A stretch of 52,086 nt of DNA from contig VXOG01000032.1 in the NCBI GenBank assembly GCA_009840165.1, positions 1 through 52,086 of the forward strand, given 5' to 3'. The translations under genes were made by a program, and so were the position numbers. Origin of the DNA: Chloroflexota bacterium. Lineage in GTDB: Bacteria > Chloroflexota > Dehalococcoidia > Lucifugimonadales > UBA3495. The notes beneath the pieces were generated by a model. It searched no databases and was not told the DNA's origin. It saw nothing but the letters and a program-made list of their open reading frames with translations. Below are positions 7,939 through 15,474 of this stretch, piece by piece. Numbering within the stretch: position 1 is the stretch's first letter; the number at the start of each line of letters is the position of its first letter.

Positions 7939-9089
7939 CCTACTTCCTGGGGAATTGGCGCTTTTGGGCAGGTGTGCTGGTCAGCGTTGCTACGCTGGCC
8001 TTATTGGTGTTGCTGGTGGACCGGAGAGAACTCTGGGAGGCTTTGCGCAACGCTAACTACCTGTACCTGGGCCCGGCCATCGTGCTGTACTTCATCGGGC
8101 AATGGTTTCGCGCGTTGCGCTGGCAATACCTGCTGTCGCCCATCGCCCGAATATCGGCTGGCCGGCTGTATCCGGTAATCATCATCGGCTACATGGCGAA
8201 TAACGTACTGCCGGCCCGGCTTGGCGAGTTGGTTCGAGCCGTGTACCTGTCACGCCGGGAACGGGAGGTAAGCGTGCCGGCGTCGATTGCGACGCTGAGC
8301 GTGGAGCGGCTGTACGACGGACTGACCTTGCTGGCCCTGGGGGCGGTAGCAGCGCCCGTTTTGCTGGCGGCCGGGTTGTTCAGCGACGCGAGCTTAGTTT
8401 ACAGGTCCACAGCCATCGTGTTGATGGTGGGAGTGGTTGGCAGTTTCGTGGCCGCTCTGGTGATACTTACCGCGCTGGCCTGCAGCCGAAGGACGGTAGG
8501 CTGGTTCATGGCGTTGACGGGTTTGCTGCCAACGCGGTTCCGCCCGCTGGCGTCGGAAGTCCTCACTGGCTTCGTAGAGGGTTTGGGTACGCTGAACTCG
8601 CCAGGAAAGCACGCTGTGCTGTTCATCGGCTCTTTGCCGGTTTGGTTGGCAGAGGCCGGGGTGTACCTTATAGTGGCGTACTCGTTCAACCTGGATGCCT
8701 ATTTCACGTCTTTTTGGTATCTGACCTTGGCGATTGTGCTGGTCACGGTGACGTCTAACCTGATCACTGCGATTCCGGCGTCGATTGGTGGCATCGGAGC
8801 CTTCGAGGTGGTGGCGCAGCAGACGCTGGTGGGTCTGGCGGTAGGCGCAGCCACGGCGGCGTCGTACTCGGTGGCGGTGCATCTGCTGGCGCTCTGGCTG
8901 CCGGTGAGCCTGGCGGGACTAGGGTTGCTGCTGTGGCACAACGTGTCGCTGCGGGGATTGGCGTCGCTGCCAGAGGGGCGGAATGGCGATGAAGAATCAG
9001 GTGAGGTCTCCGACGACGATGTTCTGGATTCCCGCTTTCGCGGGAATGACGGTGCAGACCATGGCGTACGCGCGGTACAGGATGACTAG
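7935..9089 (+). CDS. Flippase-like integral membrane protein (UPF0104/LPG synthase TM family)
   Basis: A 384-residue protein with about eight hydrophobic helices of the lysylphosphatidylglycerol synthase transmembrane-region superfamily. Signature stretches are FRALRWQYLLSP, GYMANNVLPARLGELVRA, SVERLYDGL and IPASIGGIGAFE. Members move lipids or lipid-linked sugars or are linked to glycosyltransferases, which suits the Agl23-like neighbour. The ATG at 7935 overlaps the upstream stop (ATGA). The last 20 or so residues (DSRFRGNDG and beyond) are encoded by a dispersed palindromic repeat at 9028-9047 and are probably not part of the ancestral protein. The next gene starts 3 nt after the stop. Confidence 0.85.
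   Translation: MTYFLGNWRFWAGVLVSVATLALLVLLVDRRELWEALRNANYLYLGPAIVLYFIGQWFRALRWQYLLSPIARISAGRLYPVIIIGYMANNVLPARLGELVRAVYLSRREREVSVPASIATLSVERLYDGLTLLALGAVAAPVLLAAGLFSDASLVYRSTAIVLMVGVVGSFVAALVILTALACSRRTVGWFMALTGLLPTRFRPLASEVLTGFVEGLGTLNSPGKHAVLFIGSLPVWLAEAGVYLIVAYSFNLDAYFTSFWYLTLAIVLVTVTSNLITAIPASIGGIGAFEVVAQQTLVGLAVGAATAASYSVAVHLLALWLPVSLAGLGLLLWHNVSLRGLASLPEGRNGDEESGEVSDDDVLDSRFRGNDGADHGVRAVQDD
9028..9047. repeat. ATTCCCGC-type dispersed palindrome inside a coding sequence
   Basis: ATTCCCGCTTTCGCGGGAAT followed by GACGGT is the same repeat family as at 3353 and 25921, here inserted in frame near the end of the flippase-like gene and translated as DSRFRGNDG. This is the only copy in the window that lies in a gene. 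Confidence 0.85.
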
Positions 9090-9092
9090 GCG

Positions 9093-10421
9093 ATGAGAGT
9101 TGGAATTATAGGGGGTGGTGCGGCCGGCCTGGCGGCGGCTTATGAGCTGACTAAGCAGGGACACTTTGCGGAGGTGTTCGAAGCGGCGCCGTTTCTGGGT
9201 GGGCAAGCGTCCACGTTTGAAGTGGGCGGAGGTCAGTTGGAGCGGGGCTATCATCACCTGTTCGTGAGCGATACGGACATGGTAGAGTTGATTGAAGAGC
9301 TGGGGTTGGGCGACTCAATGGAGTGGCTTGAGTCCAAGGTAGGCTTGTTTCACGGCGCACGGATCTGGAACTTTGCAACGCCGATGGATTTGCTGCGGTT
9401 TTCGCCGCTGCCGTTCGCGCAACGCATCAGGTTGGGGTTGTGGACGTTTCTGTTACAGAAGACTCGGAACTGGCGGAAGTACGAGGGAATTACGGCAGCG
9501 GAGTGGACGCGGCGGCACATGGGGAATGCGGCGTACCGGGTGATCTGGGAGCCGATGCTGCGCGGTAAGTTCGGCGATCACTACGACAAGGTGAGCATGA
9601 CGTGGCTGTGGGGGAAAATCTACCTGCGGGTAGCCTCACGGAAAGGAATGCAGAAGGAACGGCTGGGATACCCCATGTGCAGCTTTGGCACGGTGTTCGA
9701 CGTGTGCGGCGAGCGCGTAGTCGAGCAGGGTGGCAAAGTGCACGTTGGGGTTGGAGTGCGCCGCATAAAAATCCGGGACGGCAGGGCGGTAGGTTTTACG
9801 GCGGCCGAGCACGGAGGGGAGGAACGGGATTACGAGTACGACGCGGTAATCGCGACCACGCCGTCATACGTTTTCACTCGTTTGGTACCCGATTTACCAG
9901 ACCACTACCGGAACGTGCTGGAGTCGGCGCAGTACCTTTCCGCAGTGCTGATGATACTGGTGCTGGACCGGCCGCTGACCTCTAAATACTGGCTGAACGT
10001 GGCTGACCGCTCGCTGCCCTTCGTGGGGGTGATCGAGCACACGAACATGATCGACCGGAACCTGTACGGCGGTCATCACATTGTATATCTGACCAACTAC
10101 CCAGACCGGGACAGCGAGTTATACCGAAAGGAGCCTGCTGAGCTGCTGGAGGAGTTTGTGCCCCACCTACGGAAGTTGAACCCCGATTTTTCCCGGGACT
10201 GGATCGTGGAGTATCACCACTACCGAGTGGATGGTGCGCAACCTATCATCGGCGTGAACTACGGCCAACACATACCGGACCACCGGACGCCGTTCGGCTC
10301 GCTGTATCTGGCGAACACGACGCAGATCTATCCGGAGGACCGGGGGACGAACTACTCGGTGCGAATGGGCCGGCAGGTAGCGCGGATGGTGTTGGAGGAT
10401 GGGGATAGCTACGCATCATAA
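9093..10421 (+). CDS. FAD-dependent amine-oxidase-fold oxidoreductase
   Basis: A 442-residue flavoprotein of the protoporphyrinogen-oxidase/phytoene-desaturase superfamily. The dinucleotide-binding motif GIIGGGAAGLAAAYEL opens the protein. The second FAD segment VFEAAPFLGGQASTF and a C-terminal flavin motif near GSLYLANTTQIYPEDRG complete the fold. The WEPMLRGKFG segment is conserved in a subfamily often found beside glycosyltransferases and flippase-like proteins, as here. The substrate is unknown; a desaturation or oxidation of a lipid or polyprenyl intermediate in the envelope pathway encoded upstream is an inference. It is the last gene of the 4.3-10.4 kb run. Confidence 0.85.
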   Translation: MRVGIIGGGAAGLAAAYELTKQGHFAEVFEAAPFLGGQASTFEVGGGQLERGYHHLFVSDTDMVELIEELGLGDSMEWLESKVGLFHGARIWNFATPMDLLRFSPLPFAQRIRLGLWTFLLQKTRNWRKYEGITAAEWTRRHMGNAAYRVIWEPMLRGKFGDHYDKVSMTWLWGKIYLRVASRKGMQKERLGYPMCSFGTVFDVCGERVVEQGGKVHVGVGVRRIKIRDGRAVGFTAAEHGGEERDYEYDAVIATTPSYVFTRLVPDLPDHYRNVLESAQYLSAVLMILVLDRPLTSKYWLNVADRSLPFVGVIEHTNMIDRNLYGGHHIVYLTNYPDRDSELYRKEPAELLEEFVPHLRKLNPDFSRDWIVEYHHYRVDGAQPIIGVNYGQHIPDHRTPFGSLYLANTTQIYPEDRGTNYSVRMGRQVARMVLEDGDSYAS

Positions 10422-10451
10422 GATCGCATCAATTGATGCATAATGTGATGC
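10413..10451. promoter_or_regulatory. Candidate VapB operator: four GCATCA half-sites
   Basis: A perfect 14-bp palindrome GCATCAATTGATGC (10426-10439) is flanked by a further GCATCA at 10413-10418 and a further TGATGC at 10446-10451. This gives two left and two right half-sites, symmetric around the centre, as expected for a cooperative ribbon-helix-helix repressor such as VapB. The array starts within the last codons of the upstream oxidoreductase and ends about 42 nt before vapB. Autoregulation is inferred. Confidence 0.55.
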
Positions 10452-10493
10452 ACGGACTCGATTACGCGAGAATTTTTTGGCGTTGGAGAAGCC

Positions 10494-10691
10494 ATGAGGA
10501 CGACGGTTAACCTTGATGATGAGCTGTTGGACAAAGCAAAGCGCTACACCGCTTTGGAATCAAATTCCGACGTAGTGAACGCGGCATTGAAGGCACTGGT
10601 CGAAAGGGAAGCAGCGAGACGATTGGCACGAATGGGAGGTACGATGCCTGACCTACAGCCAATTTCTCGTAGGCGCAGCGAACCGGCATGA
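10494..10691 (+). CDS. vapB: VapB-type ribbon-helix-helix antitoxin
   Basis: A 65-residue antitoxin of the DUF2191/VapB family. The N-terminal MRTTVNLDDELLDKAKRY gives the DNA-binding beta strand and first helix, followed by SDVVNAALKALVEREA. The short, basic C-terminal tail (GTMPDLQPISRRRSEP) would wrap the toxin. It is expected to neutralise the PIN toxin encoded next and to repress the operon through the operator just upstream. Its stop overlaps the vapC start by 4 nt (ATGA), giving coupled translation. Confidence 0.88.
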   Translation: MRTTVNLDDELLDKAKRYTALESNSDVVNAALKALVEREAARRLARMGGTMPDLQPISRRRSEPA

Positions 10692-11053
10692 TTTTGGTCG
10701 ACACCCCCGTATGGATCAATCATTGGCGGTCAGAAGCGCCACACCTGTTGAATTTACTTGAAGAGGGGCAAGTTTTAATGCACCCAATGGTGGTTGGCGA
10801 ATTGGCATGCGGCAACTTGCGAGATCGGATCCAAGCACTGGAGTTTTTGAGTGATTTGCCGAAAGTGACGATAGCGTTCGCAGAGGAAGTCTTGGTGTTT
10901 ATCGAGCAACACCAGTTGATGGGGAGAGGGATCGGATACGTGGACGTTAATTTGCTGGCATCAACTGCCCTCCACGAGTCGGCGCGTCTGTGGACGGTTG
11001 ACCGTAGGTTGCGCGACGCTGCGGTTGAGTTGGGGCTGGCCTACGCCCCATAG
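10688..11053 (+). CDS. vapC: VapC-type PIN-domain ribonuclease toxin
   Basis: A 121-residue PIN domain endonuclease that typically cleaves tRNA or rRNA in a Mg-dependent way. The four acidic residues of the active site are all visible: D5 (MILVDTPVWI), E39 (VVGELACG), D86 (GYVDVNLL) and D105 (WTVDRRL). The toxin therefore looks intact. It forms a type II toxin-antitoxin pair with the overlapping antitoxin gene. Base composition is slightly more AT-rich than the surroundings, which fits horizontal mobility of such modules. Confidence 0.92.
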   Translation: MILVDTPVWINHWRSEAPHLLNLLEEGQVLMHPMVVGELACGNLRDRIQALEFLSDLPKVTIAFAEEVLVFIEQHQLMGRGIGYVDVNLLASTALHESARLWTVDRRLRDAAVELGLAYAP

Positions 11054-11114
11054 CTCTCGGGCCATTTTGGTGAAAGGGCGGAGACTGGGCAACGGGCAGG
11101 TTGGCACGATTTTT

Positions 11115-11122
11115 AGTATAAT
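11115..11122 (+). promoter_or_regulatory. Possible -10 element
   Basis: AGTATAAT within a local AT-rich patch (11110-11140) provides a consensus -10 hexamer (TATAAT at 11117-11122) about 33 nt before the TTG start of the next gene. No -35 hexamer at correct spacing was found. Confidence 0.35.
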
Positions 11123-11154
11123 AAAAAATACAGTCATAAGTTTTAGAAGTTCCT

Positions 11155-11817
11155 TTGCCGACCATTGCCGTACTGGCCGCACAGCGCAACGGCCATCACC
11201 CCGATCCAGGAGTCCGCGCGGTTGAGGCGGCCGGCGGCAAGCTGATCATAGCCGAGGCATCCGTTGGCCCGGACGTGCTGAACGAGGCCGGGGGATTGCT
11301 GGTTTCCGACGCAGGTTTTGGCGACGAAGGTCCGGACGCAGGCGCGCTGGCCCTGCTGGAAGCGGCGCTGGCGATGGATATGCCCACGCTGCTGACCGGC
11401 AAGGGGATGCATCTGCTGAACGCGAGCTTTGGTGGCGGCGCGCCGTCGGCATCCGGGAGCGTATCTGCCGGCGCTGGAGACGCGGCGGGATCGGGCCGGG
11501 AAATGAGGCGGCAAATCTATCTTTCACCCGGTTCCAAGATGGCCGCGATCATCGGCAGCGCCGGGATGTTCCGCGTGAACTCCGGAGCTTGGAGCGCTCG
11601 GATGGCGCTGCGGGAGCCGCAAAGGGCGGAACGGTTAATGTCGATTGCATACCAACTGGACGATGGCGTTATAGAAGGCCTGGAAAGCAAGGAACACAGC
11701 TGGGTGATCGGCTTGCAATTTTTGCCGGAACGCGCCGAAGAAGTGCCGACGAGTTTTAGCAGCCTGTTTCTGGGGTTGGTGGAAAGGGCTGGAGGCTTCA
11801 GTGTCGGAGTGGAGTGA
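11155..11817 (+). CDS. Class I glutamine-amidotransferase fold (peptidase C26-like), catalytic residues lost
   Basis: A 220-residue protein starting with TTG whose layout follows gamma-glutamyl-GABA hydrolase (PuuD-like, peptidase C26). The usual ICRGxQ nucleophile elbow is LLTGKGMHLLNASFGG, with Gly in place of Cys. The VNSxH segment is RVNSGAW. The GVQxHPE motif is GLQFLPE, with Leu in place of the catalytic His. Glu is kept. The fold is therefore likely preserved but hydrolysis is not. It could bind a gamma-glutamyl compound as a sensor or serve a structural role. It lies alone between vapBC and gyrA. The ribosome site before the TTG is weak, so the start is uncertain. Confidence 0.65.
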   Translation: MPTIAVLAAQRNGHHPDPGVRAVEAAGGKLIIAEASVGPDVLNEAGGLLVSDAGFGDEGPDAGALALLEAALAMDMPTLLTGKGMHLLNASFGGGAPSASGSVSAGAGDAAGSGREMRRQIYLSPGSKMAAIIGSAGMFRVNSGAWSARMALREPQRAERLMSIAYQLDDGVIEGLESKEHSWVIGLQFLPERAEEVPTSFSSLFLGLVERAGGFSVGVE

Positions 11818-11849
11818 GGTAGTCGAACAGAATGACACCCTCACCTTAA

Positions 11850-11872
11850 CCCTCTCCCGTCAAAGGAGAGGG
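11850..11872. repeat. Dispersed hairpin repeat, CCCTCTCC type
   Basis: CCCTCTCC pairs with GGAGAGGG around a 7-nt loop, preceded by CACCCTCACCTTAA. It is the second copy of the family seen at 741-763. It occupies the 80-nt gap directly ahead of the gyrA ribosome site, so it would form part of any gyrA leader or act as a weak barrier after the preceding gene. Confidence 0.7.
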
Positions 11873-11897
11873 GACAGAGTATAAGGAGAACCGAACG

Positions 11898-14624
11898 ATG
11901 ACGACAGCACCCCCACCGCAAACCGGCGGCGACTTCAGTCCACGCCCCATTCAAGACGAGATGCGCGAGTCGTATTTGTCGTACGCAATGTCGGTCATCG
12001 TGTCCCGGGCGTTGCCCGACGCGCGGGACGGGTTGAAGCCGGTGCAGCGTCGGATCCTGTACGCCATGCACGACATGGGGATACGGCCCGGCAGCCAGTA
12101 CCGTAAAAGCGCGAGGATCGTAGGTGAGGTGCTGGGCAAGTTCCATCCCCACGGCGACGGGTCGGTGTATGACGCGCTGGTGCGGATGGCGCAGCCGTTC
12201 ACGATGCGGGCGCGGCTGATTGACGGGCAGGGCAACTTCGGCAGCATTGACGGCGATCCGCCGGCTGCGATGCGCTACACAGAGGCGCGACTGACCGCGA
12301 TTGCGGATGAGATGCTGGCGGATATTGACCAGCAAACCGTTGATTTTTCGGACAACTTCGACGACTCCATCAAGGAACCTCAGGTTCTGCCGTCCAGGAT
12401 GCCCAACCTGCTGGTGAACGGCTCGACCGGAATCGCGGTGGGGATGGCGACCAACATGCCGCCGCACAACGTGGGGGAAATTTGCGACGCAGTTTGCTAC
12501 GTGATCGATCATCCCACGTGCGATGTTGACCAGCTCATGGCTATTGTGCCGGGGCCGGATTTCCCGACTCACGGGCGCATTCGCGGCGTTTCCGGCATCC
12601 GGGACATGTACGCCACCGGGCGCGGACGGGTGGTGATGGAGGCGGTCACCGAGATTGAGGAGATGCGCAACAACCGCCAGCGCATCGTGGTCAGCGAGCT
12701 GCCTTTCCAGGTCAACAAGGCGAACCTGGTGGAGAAAATCGCTGGCCTGGTGCGGGACAAGACGCTGGTAGGCATTACCGAGATACGCGACGAATCGGAC
12801 CGTCGGGGTATCCGCGTGGTGATCGAGCTGTCCCGCAACGCGCAGGCGACGGTGATTCTCAACAACCTGTACAAGCGCACGGCATTGCGCCAATCGTTCA
12901 ACGCCATCATGCTGGCGCTGGTGGACGGACAGCCGCAGGAGCTGTCGCTCAAGGACCTGATCCGCAACTTCATCCTGCACCGGGAAGAAGTCATCCGGCG
13001 ACGGACGGAGTACCAACTAGGGCGGGCCCGGGACCGGGCGCACATCGTGGAGGGTCTGCTCAAGGCGTTGGACGCCATCGACGCGATCATCGAGACCATC
13101 CGCAACAGCCAGGACGTGGAGACAGCACGCAACAACCTGGTGCAGGAGTTTGACCTCACCGAGATACAGGCGCAGGCCATTCTTGACATGCAACTGCGCC
13201 GGCTGGCCGCGCTGGAACGGCAGCGGCTGGACGAGGAGTACAACGATTTGCTGGCGACGATAGCCCAGTTGGAAGACCTGTTGCAGAACCCGCAGAAGAT
13301 TCGCAACGAGATCAAGAGAGAAACCCGCGAGGTGAAGCGCAAGCACGCGGACGCCCGGCGCACGGTGATCATCGCGGAAGAATTGCAGGAGCAGTCCATC
13401 GAGCAGTTTATTGTGCAAGAGGACGTTGTGGTGACGCTGAGCCAGCGCGGCTACATCAAGCGGGTGCCGATCAACACCTACCGGAACCAGCGGCGCGGCG
13501 GCAAGGGCGTTCGAGGGGCCAACAACCGGGACGACGACGCAGTGATGCAGATTGCGGTGGTCAACACCCACGAGCAGTTGCTCTTCTTCACCAACAAAGG
13601 CCGGGTGTATCCGCTCAATGTGTACGAAACGCCGAACGATACGGGTCGCACGGCGCGGGGAACGTTGCTGGTGAACCTGATACCGCTGCAACCGGGCGAG
13701 CAAGTGCAAACCATGTTGCCGGCCAGTAGGGACGAGTACAACAGCCTGTACATTTTCGCAACCCGGCAGGGCAGGGTGAACGCGCTGCGCCCTGGGCAGC
13801 TCAAGAACCTGCGGAAATCGGGCCTGATCGCAATGAAAATACAGGATGGCGACGAGATGATCGCCGTTCGCCCGGTCTCCAGCGATGCGTCAATTATCCT
13901 GGTGACTGAGCAGGGACAGGCGTTGCTGTGTCCGGTCAGCAGCATCCCGGAGCGCAACCGCAACGCGGCCGGCGTTATCGGTATGAAGTTCAAGGACGAA
14001 TTCAACGGGAAGGATCGCGTGGTAGCTATGGATGTGGTGAATAACCCGGAGGATGAGTTCCTGTTGGTAGTGAGCGACAAGGGCTACGGCAAGGCAACTC
14101 CGCTATATAACAGCAAGGGTGAGGCGGTTTATCGGGAGACCAACCGGGGCGGAATGGGGGTCAAGACCTTTGCAGTGGACCAAGGCGACAAGCCCACCGG
14201 TCCGGTGGTGGATGCCAAAGTCGTTACGTCGGCGGAAATGAACGAAGAAGAAGGCCACGAGGTGTTCATTATTTCCGCACAAGGCCAGGTGGTACGAATA
14301 GACCTGGCGGAGGTTAAAGTGGTCAACACCCGCCAGACCAAAGGAGTCATCATCTGGCGGGAGCGCGGCGGGGACGACAGCGTGGTGTCCATCTACTGCT
14401 TCCGTGCCAACGACTACAGCCAGGAGGACCCAACGCGGCAGAGCGATACGGCGCCGGCAGGTTCCGCGCTGGCGGAAGCCGAGGCGGTAGCGGCGGTGGC
14501 CGATAGCCAGTATGACGATGATGAAGAGTCGGAGCTGGATCAGGCCGAACTACCTGATGACGCGGACGAGAGTGAGGACGACGATCCCGAAACTCCGATG
14601 AACGGGCAGGGGACACTGCTCTGA
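11898..14624 (+). CDS. gyrA: DNA gyrase subunit A
   Basis: DNA-cleaving subunit of gyrase, which introduces negative supercoils with GyrB and ATP. It is 908 residues long with ribosome site AAGGAGA. The breakage-reunion core includes [18 protein letters not shown] and the catalytic tyrosine Y127 in [10 protein letters not shown]. The GyrA box QRRGGKG is at residues 531-537 and identifies true gyrase rather than topoisomerase IV. The six-bladed C-terminal wrapping domain follows, then an acidic tail of about 60 residues rich in Asp and Glu. In the quinolone-determining region the residue matching E. coli Ser83 is Gly88 ([10 protein letters not shown]), while the Asp87 equivalent is kept (D92). 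gyrB is not in the window. Confidence 0.98.
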   Translation: MTTAPPPQTGGDFSPRPIQDEMRESYLSYAMSVIVSRALPDARDGLKPVQRRILYAMHDMGIRPGSQYRKSARIVGEVLGKFHPHGDGSVYDALVRMAQPFTMRARLIDGQGNFGSIDGDPPAAMRYTEARLTAIADEMLADIDQQTVDFSDNFDDSIKEPQVLPSRMPNLLVNGSTGIAVGMATNMPPHNVGEICDAVCYVIDHPTCDVDQLMAIVPGPDFPTHGRIRGVSGIRDMYATGRGRVVMEAVTEIEEMRNNRQRIVVSELPFQVNKANLVEKIAGLVRDKTLVGITEIRDESDRRGIRVVIELSRNAQATVILNNLYKRTALRQSFNAIMLALVDGQPQELSLKDLIRNFILHREEVIRRRTEYQLGRARDRAHIVEGLLKALDAIDAIIETIRNSQDVETARNNLVQEFDLTEIQAQAILDMQLRRLAALERQRLDEEYNDLLATIAQLEDLLQNPQKIRNEIKRETREVKRKHADARRTVIIAEELQEQSIEQFIVQEDVVVTLSQRGYIKRVPINTYRNQRRGGKGVRGANNRDDDAVMQIAVVNTHEQLLFFTNKGRVYPLNVYETPNDTGRTARGTLLVNLIPLQPGEQVQTMLPASRDEYNSLYIFATRQGRVNALRPGQLKNLRKSGLIAMKIQDGDEMIAVRPVSSDASIILVTEQGQALLCPVSSIPERNRNAAGVIGMKFKDEFNGKDRVVAMDVVNNPEDEFLLVVSDKGYGKATPLYNSKGEAVYRETNRGGMGVKTFAVDQGDKPTGPVVDAKVVTSAEMNEEEGHEVFIISAQGQVVRIDLAEVKVVNTRQTKGVIIWRERGGDDSVVSIYCFRANDYSQEDPTRQSDTAPAGSALAEAEAVAAVADSQYDDDEESELDQAELPDDADESEDDDPETPMNGQGTLL

Positions 14625-14642
14625 AGGTGATGGCAAGTTGTA

Positions 14643-14664
14643 GGGGCGAATGATCATTCGCCCC
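14643..14664. repeat. Palindromic repeat, GGGGCGAAT...ATTCGCCCC type
   Basis: A perfect 22-bp palindrome with arms GGGGCGAATGA and its complement lies 18 nt after the gyrA stop, preceded by GTA. Related copies lie at 36646, 45098 and 49627, always just after a gene end. As RNA it would form a stable 9-11 bp hairpin, so it may act as an attenuator or mRNA-end stabiliser, but no U-run follows here. Confidence 0.8.
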
Positions 14665-14709
14665 CATGTTGACGCATACACCGATTCTCAACACTCAGGA
14701 TCATTCCAA

Positions 14710-15390
14710 ATGCAGCTAGTTATGGTGCACGGCTCCGGCCAGAACGAACTTACCTATCACTATCAGACGGCGGAATTCGCCGACGCCGACGCGGTGAACC
14801 TGCCCGGGCATCCTGACGGCGAGCCGAGGAACAGTATCGAAGGGTACGTGGACTGGCTGCGGGAGTATGCAGTTGGTAAGGGTTATCCGCCGTTCGTACT
14901 GTTCGGCCACTCGATGGGCGGGGCGATTGCACTGGACTATGCGCTGCGGTTTCCCGTGGATCTGGCCGGCCTGGTGCTGATTGGCACCGGGGCGCGGCTG
15001 CGAGTGCATCCCGACTACCTGAACCGCTGCCTGGATGATGCGCAATGGCGAGCCGAGGCGCCGGGATACTACGAGGTCATCAACCGAGAGCTGGCTCTGC
15101 AACTGGCGGAACGGGCATTGCAATCCGGCCCGATGGTGGAGCACAACGACCTGTCGTGCTGCGACAAGTTTGACGTGATGGAGCGTGTCAAAGAGATTTC
15201 AATACCGTCCCTGGTGATCGTGGGCGCGGACGATGTGATGACGCCGGTGCGATACGCGGAGTACCTGGGGCGGGAGTTGCAGGACGCGGAGGTGGTGGTA
15301 GTGCCGGATTCCGGCCATTTTGTAACGCTTGAGCAGCCGAAAGCAGTCAACGCGGCGGTGGCGCGGTTTCTGGAGCGGCTAAGCGGATAA
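14710..15390 (+). CDS. Alpha/beta hydrolase
   Basis: A 226-residue soluble hydrolase with the complete catalytic triad: nucleophile S68 in GHSMGG, an acid in VGADDVMTPV near residue 175, and His in DSGHFV near residue 201. The oxyanion HG motif is MVHGSG. It resembles carboxylesterases and MenH-like enzymes, but the substrate cannot be read from sequence. The ATG at 14710 is preferred because the longer reading frame would start inside the palindromic repeat. It is not tightly linked to gyrA. Confidence 0.85.
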   Translation: MQLVMVHGSGQNELTYHYQTAEFADADAVNLPGHPDGEPRNSIEGYVDWLREYAVGKGYPPFVLFGHSMGGAIALDYALRFPVDLAGLVLIGTGARLRVHPDYLNRCLDDAQWRAEAPGYYEVINRELALQLAERALQSGPMVEHNDLSCCDKFDVMERVKEISIPSLVIVGADDVMTPVRYAEYLGRELQDAEVVVVPDSGHFVTLEQPKAVNAAVARFLERLSG

Positions 15391-15428
15391 CACGACAGCG
15401 CAACATACGCTTTCGCTCCGGCCGATGC

Positions 15429-15437
15429 TGGTATTAT
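15429..15437 (+). promoter_or_regulatory. Extended -10 promoter for the fusion gene and trpS
   Basis: TGGTATTAT fits the extended -10 pattern. Transcription would begin near 15444, which places the upstream ATG at 15436 outside the message and supports a start at 15454 or 15475 for the following gene. No clear -35 hexamer is present. There is no T-box-like leader or obvious trp attenuator in the short leader. Confidence 0.4.
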
Positions 15438-15474
15438 GTGGCCATCCGCGATGATGCCTGCCATAGAACCAGCG

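Noticed and set aside
11841-13016. 391-residue minus-strand open frame opposite gyrA
   Set aside because: Overlaps the conserved GyrA core and shows no family resemblance.
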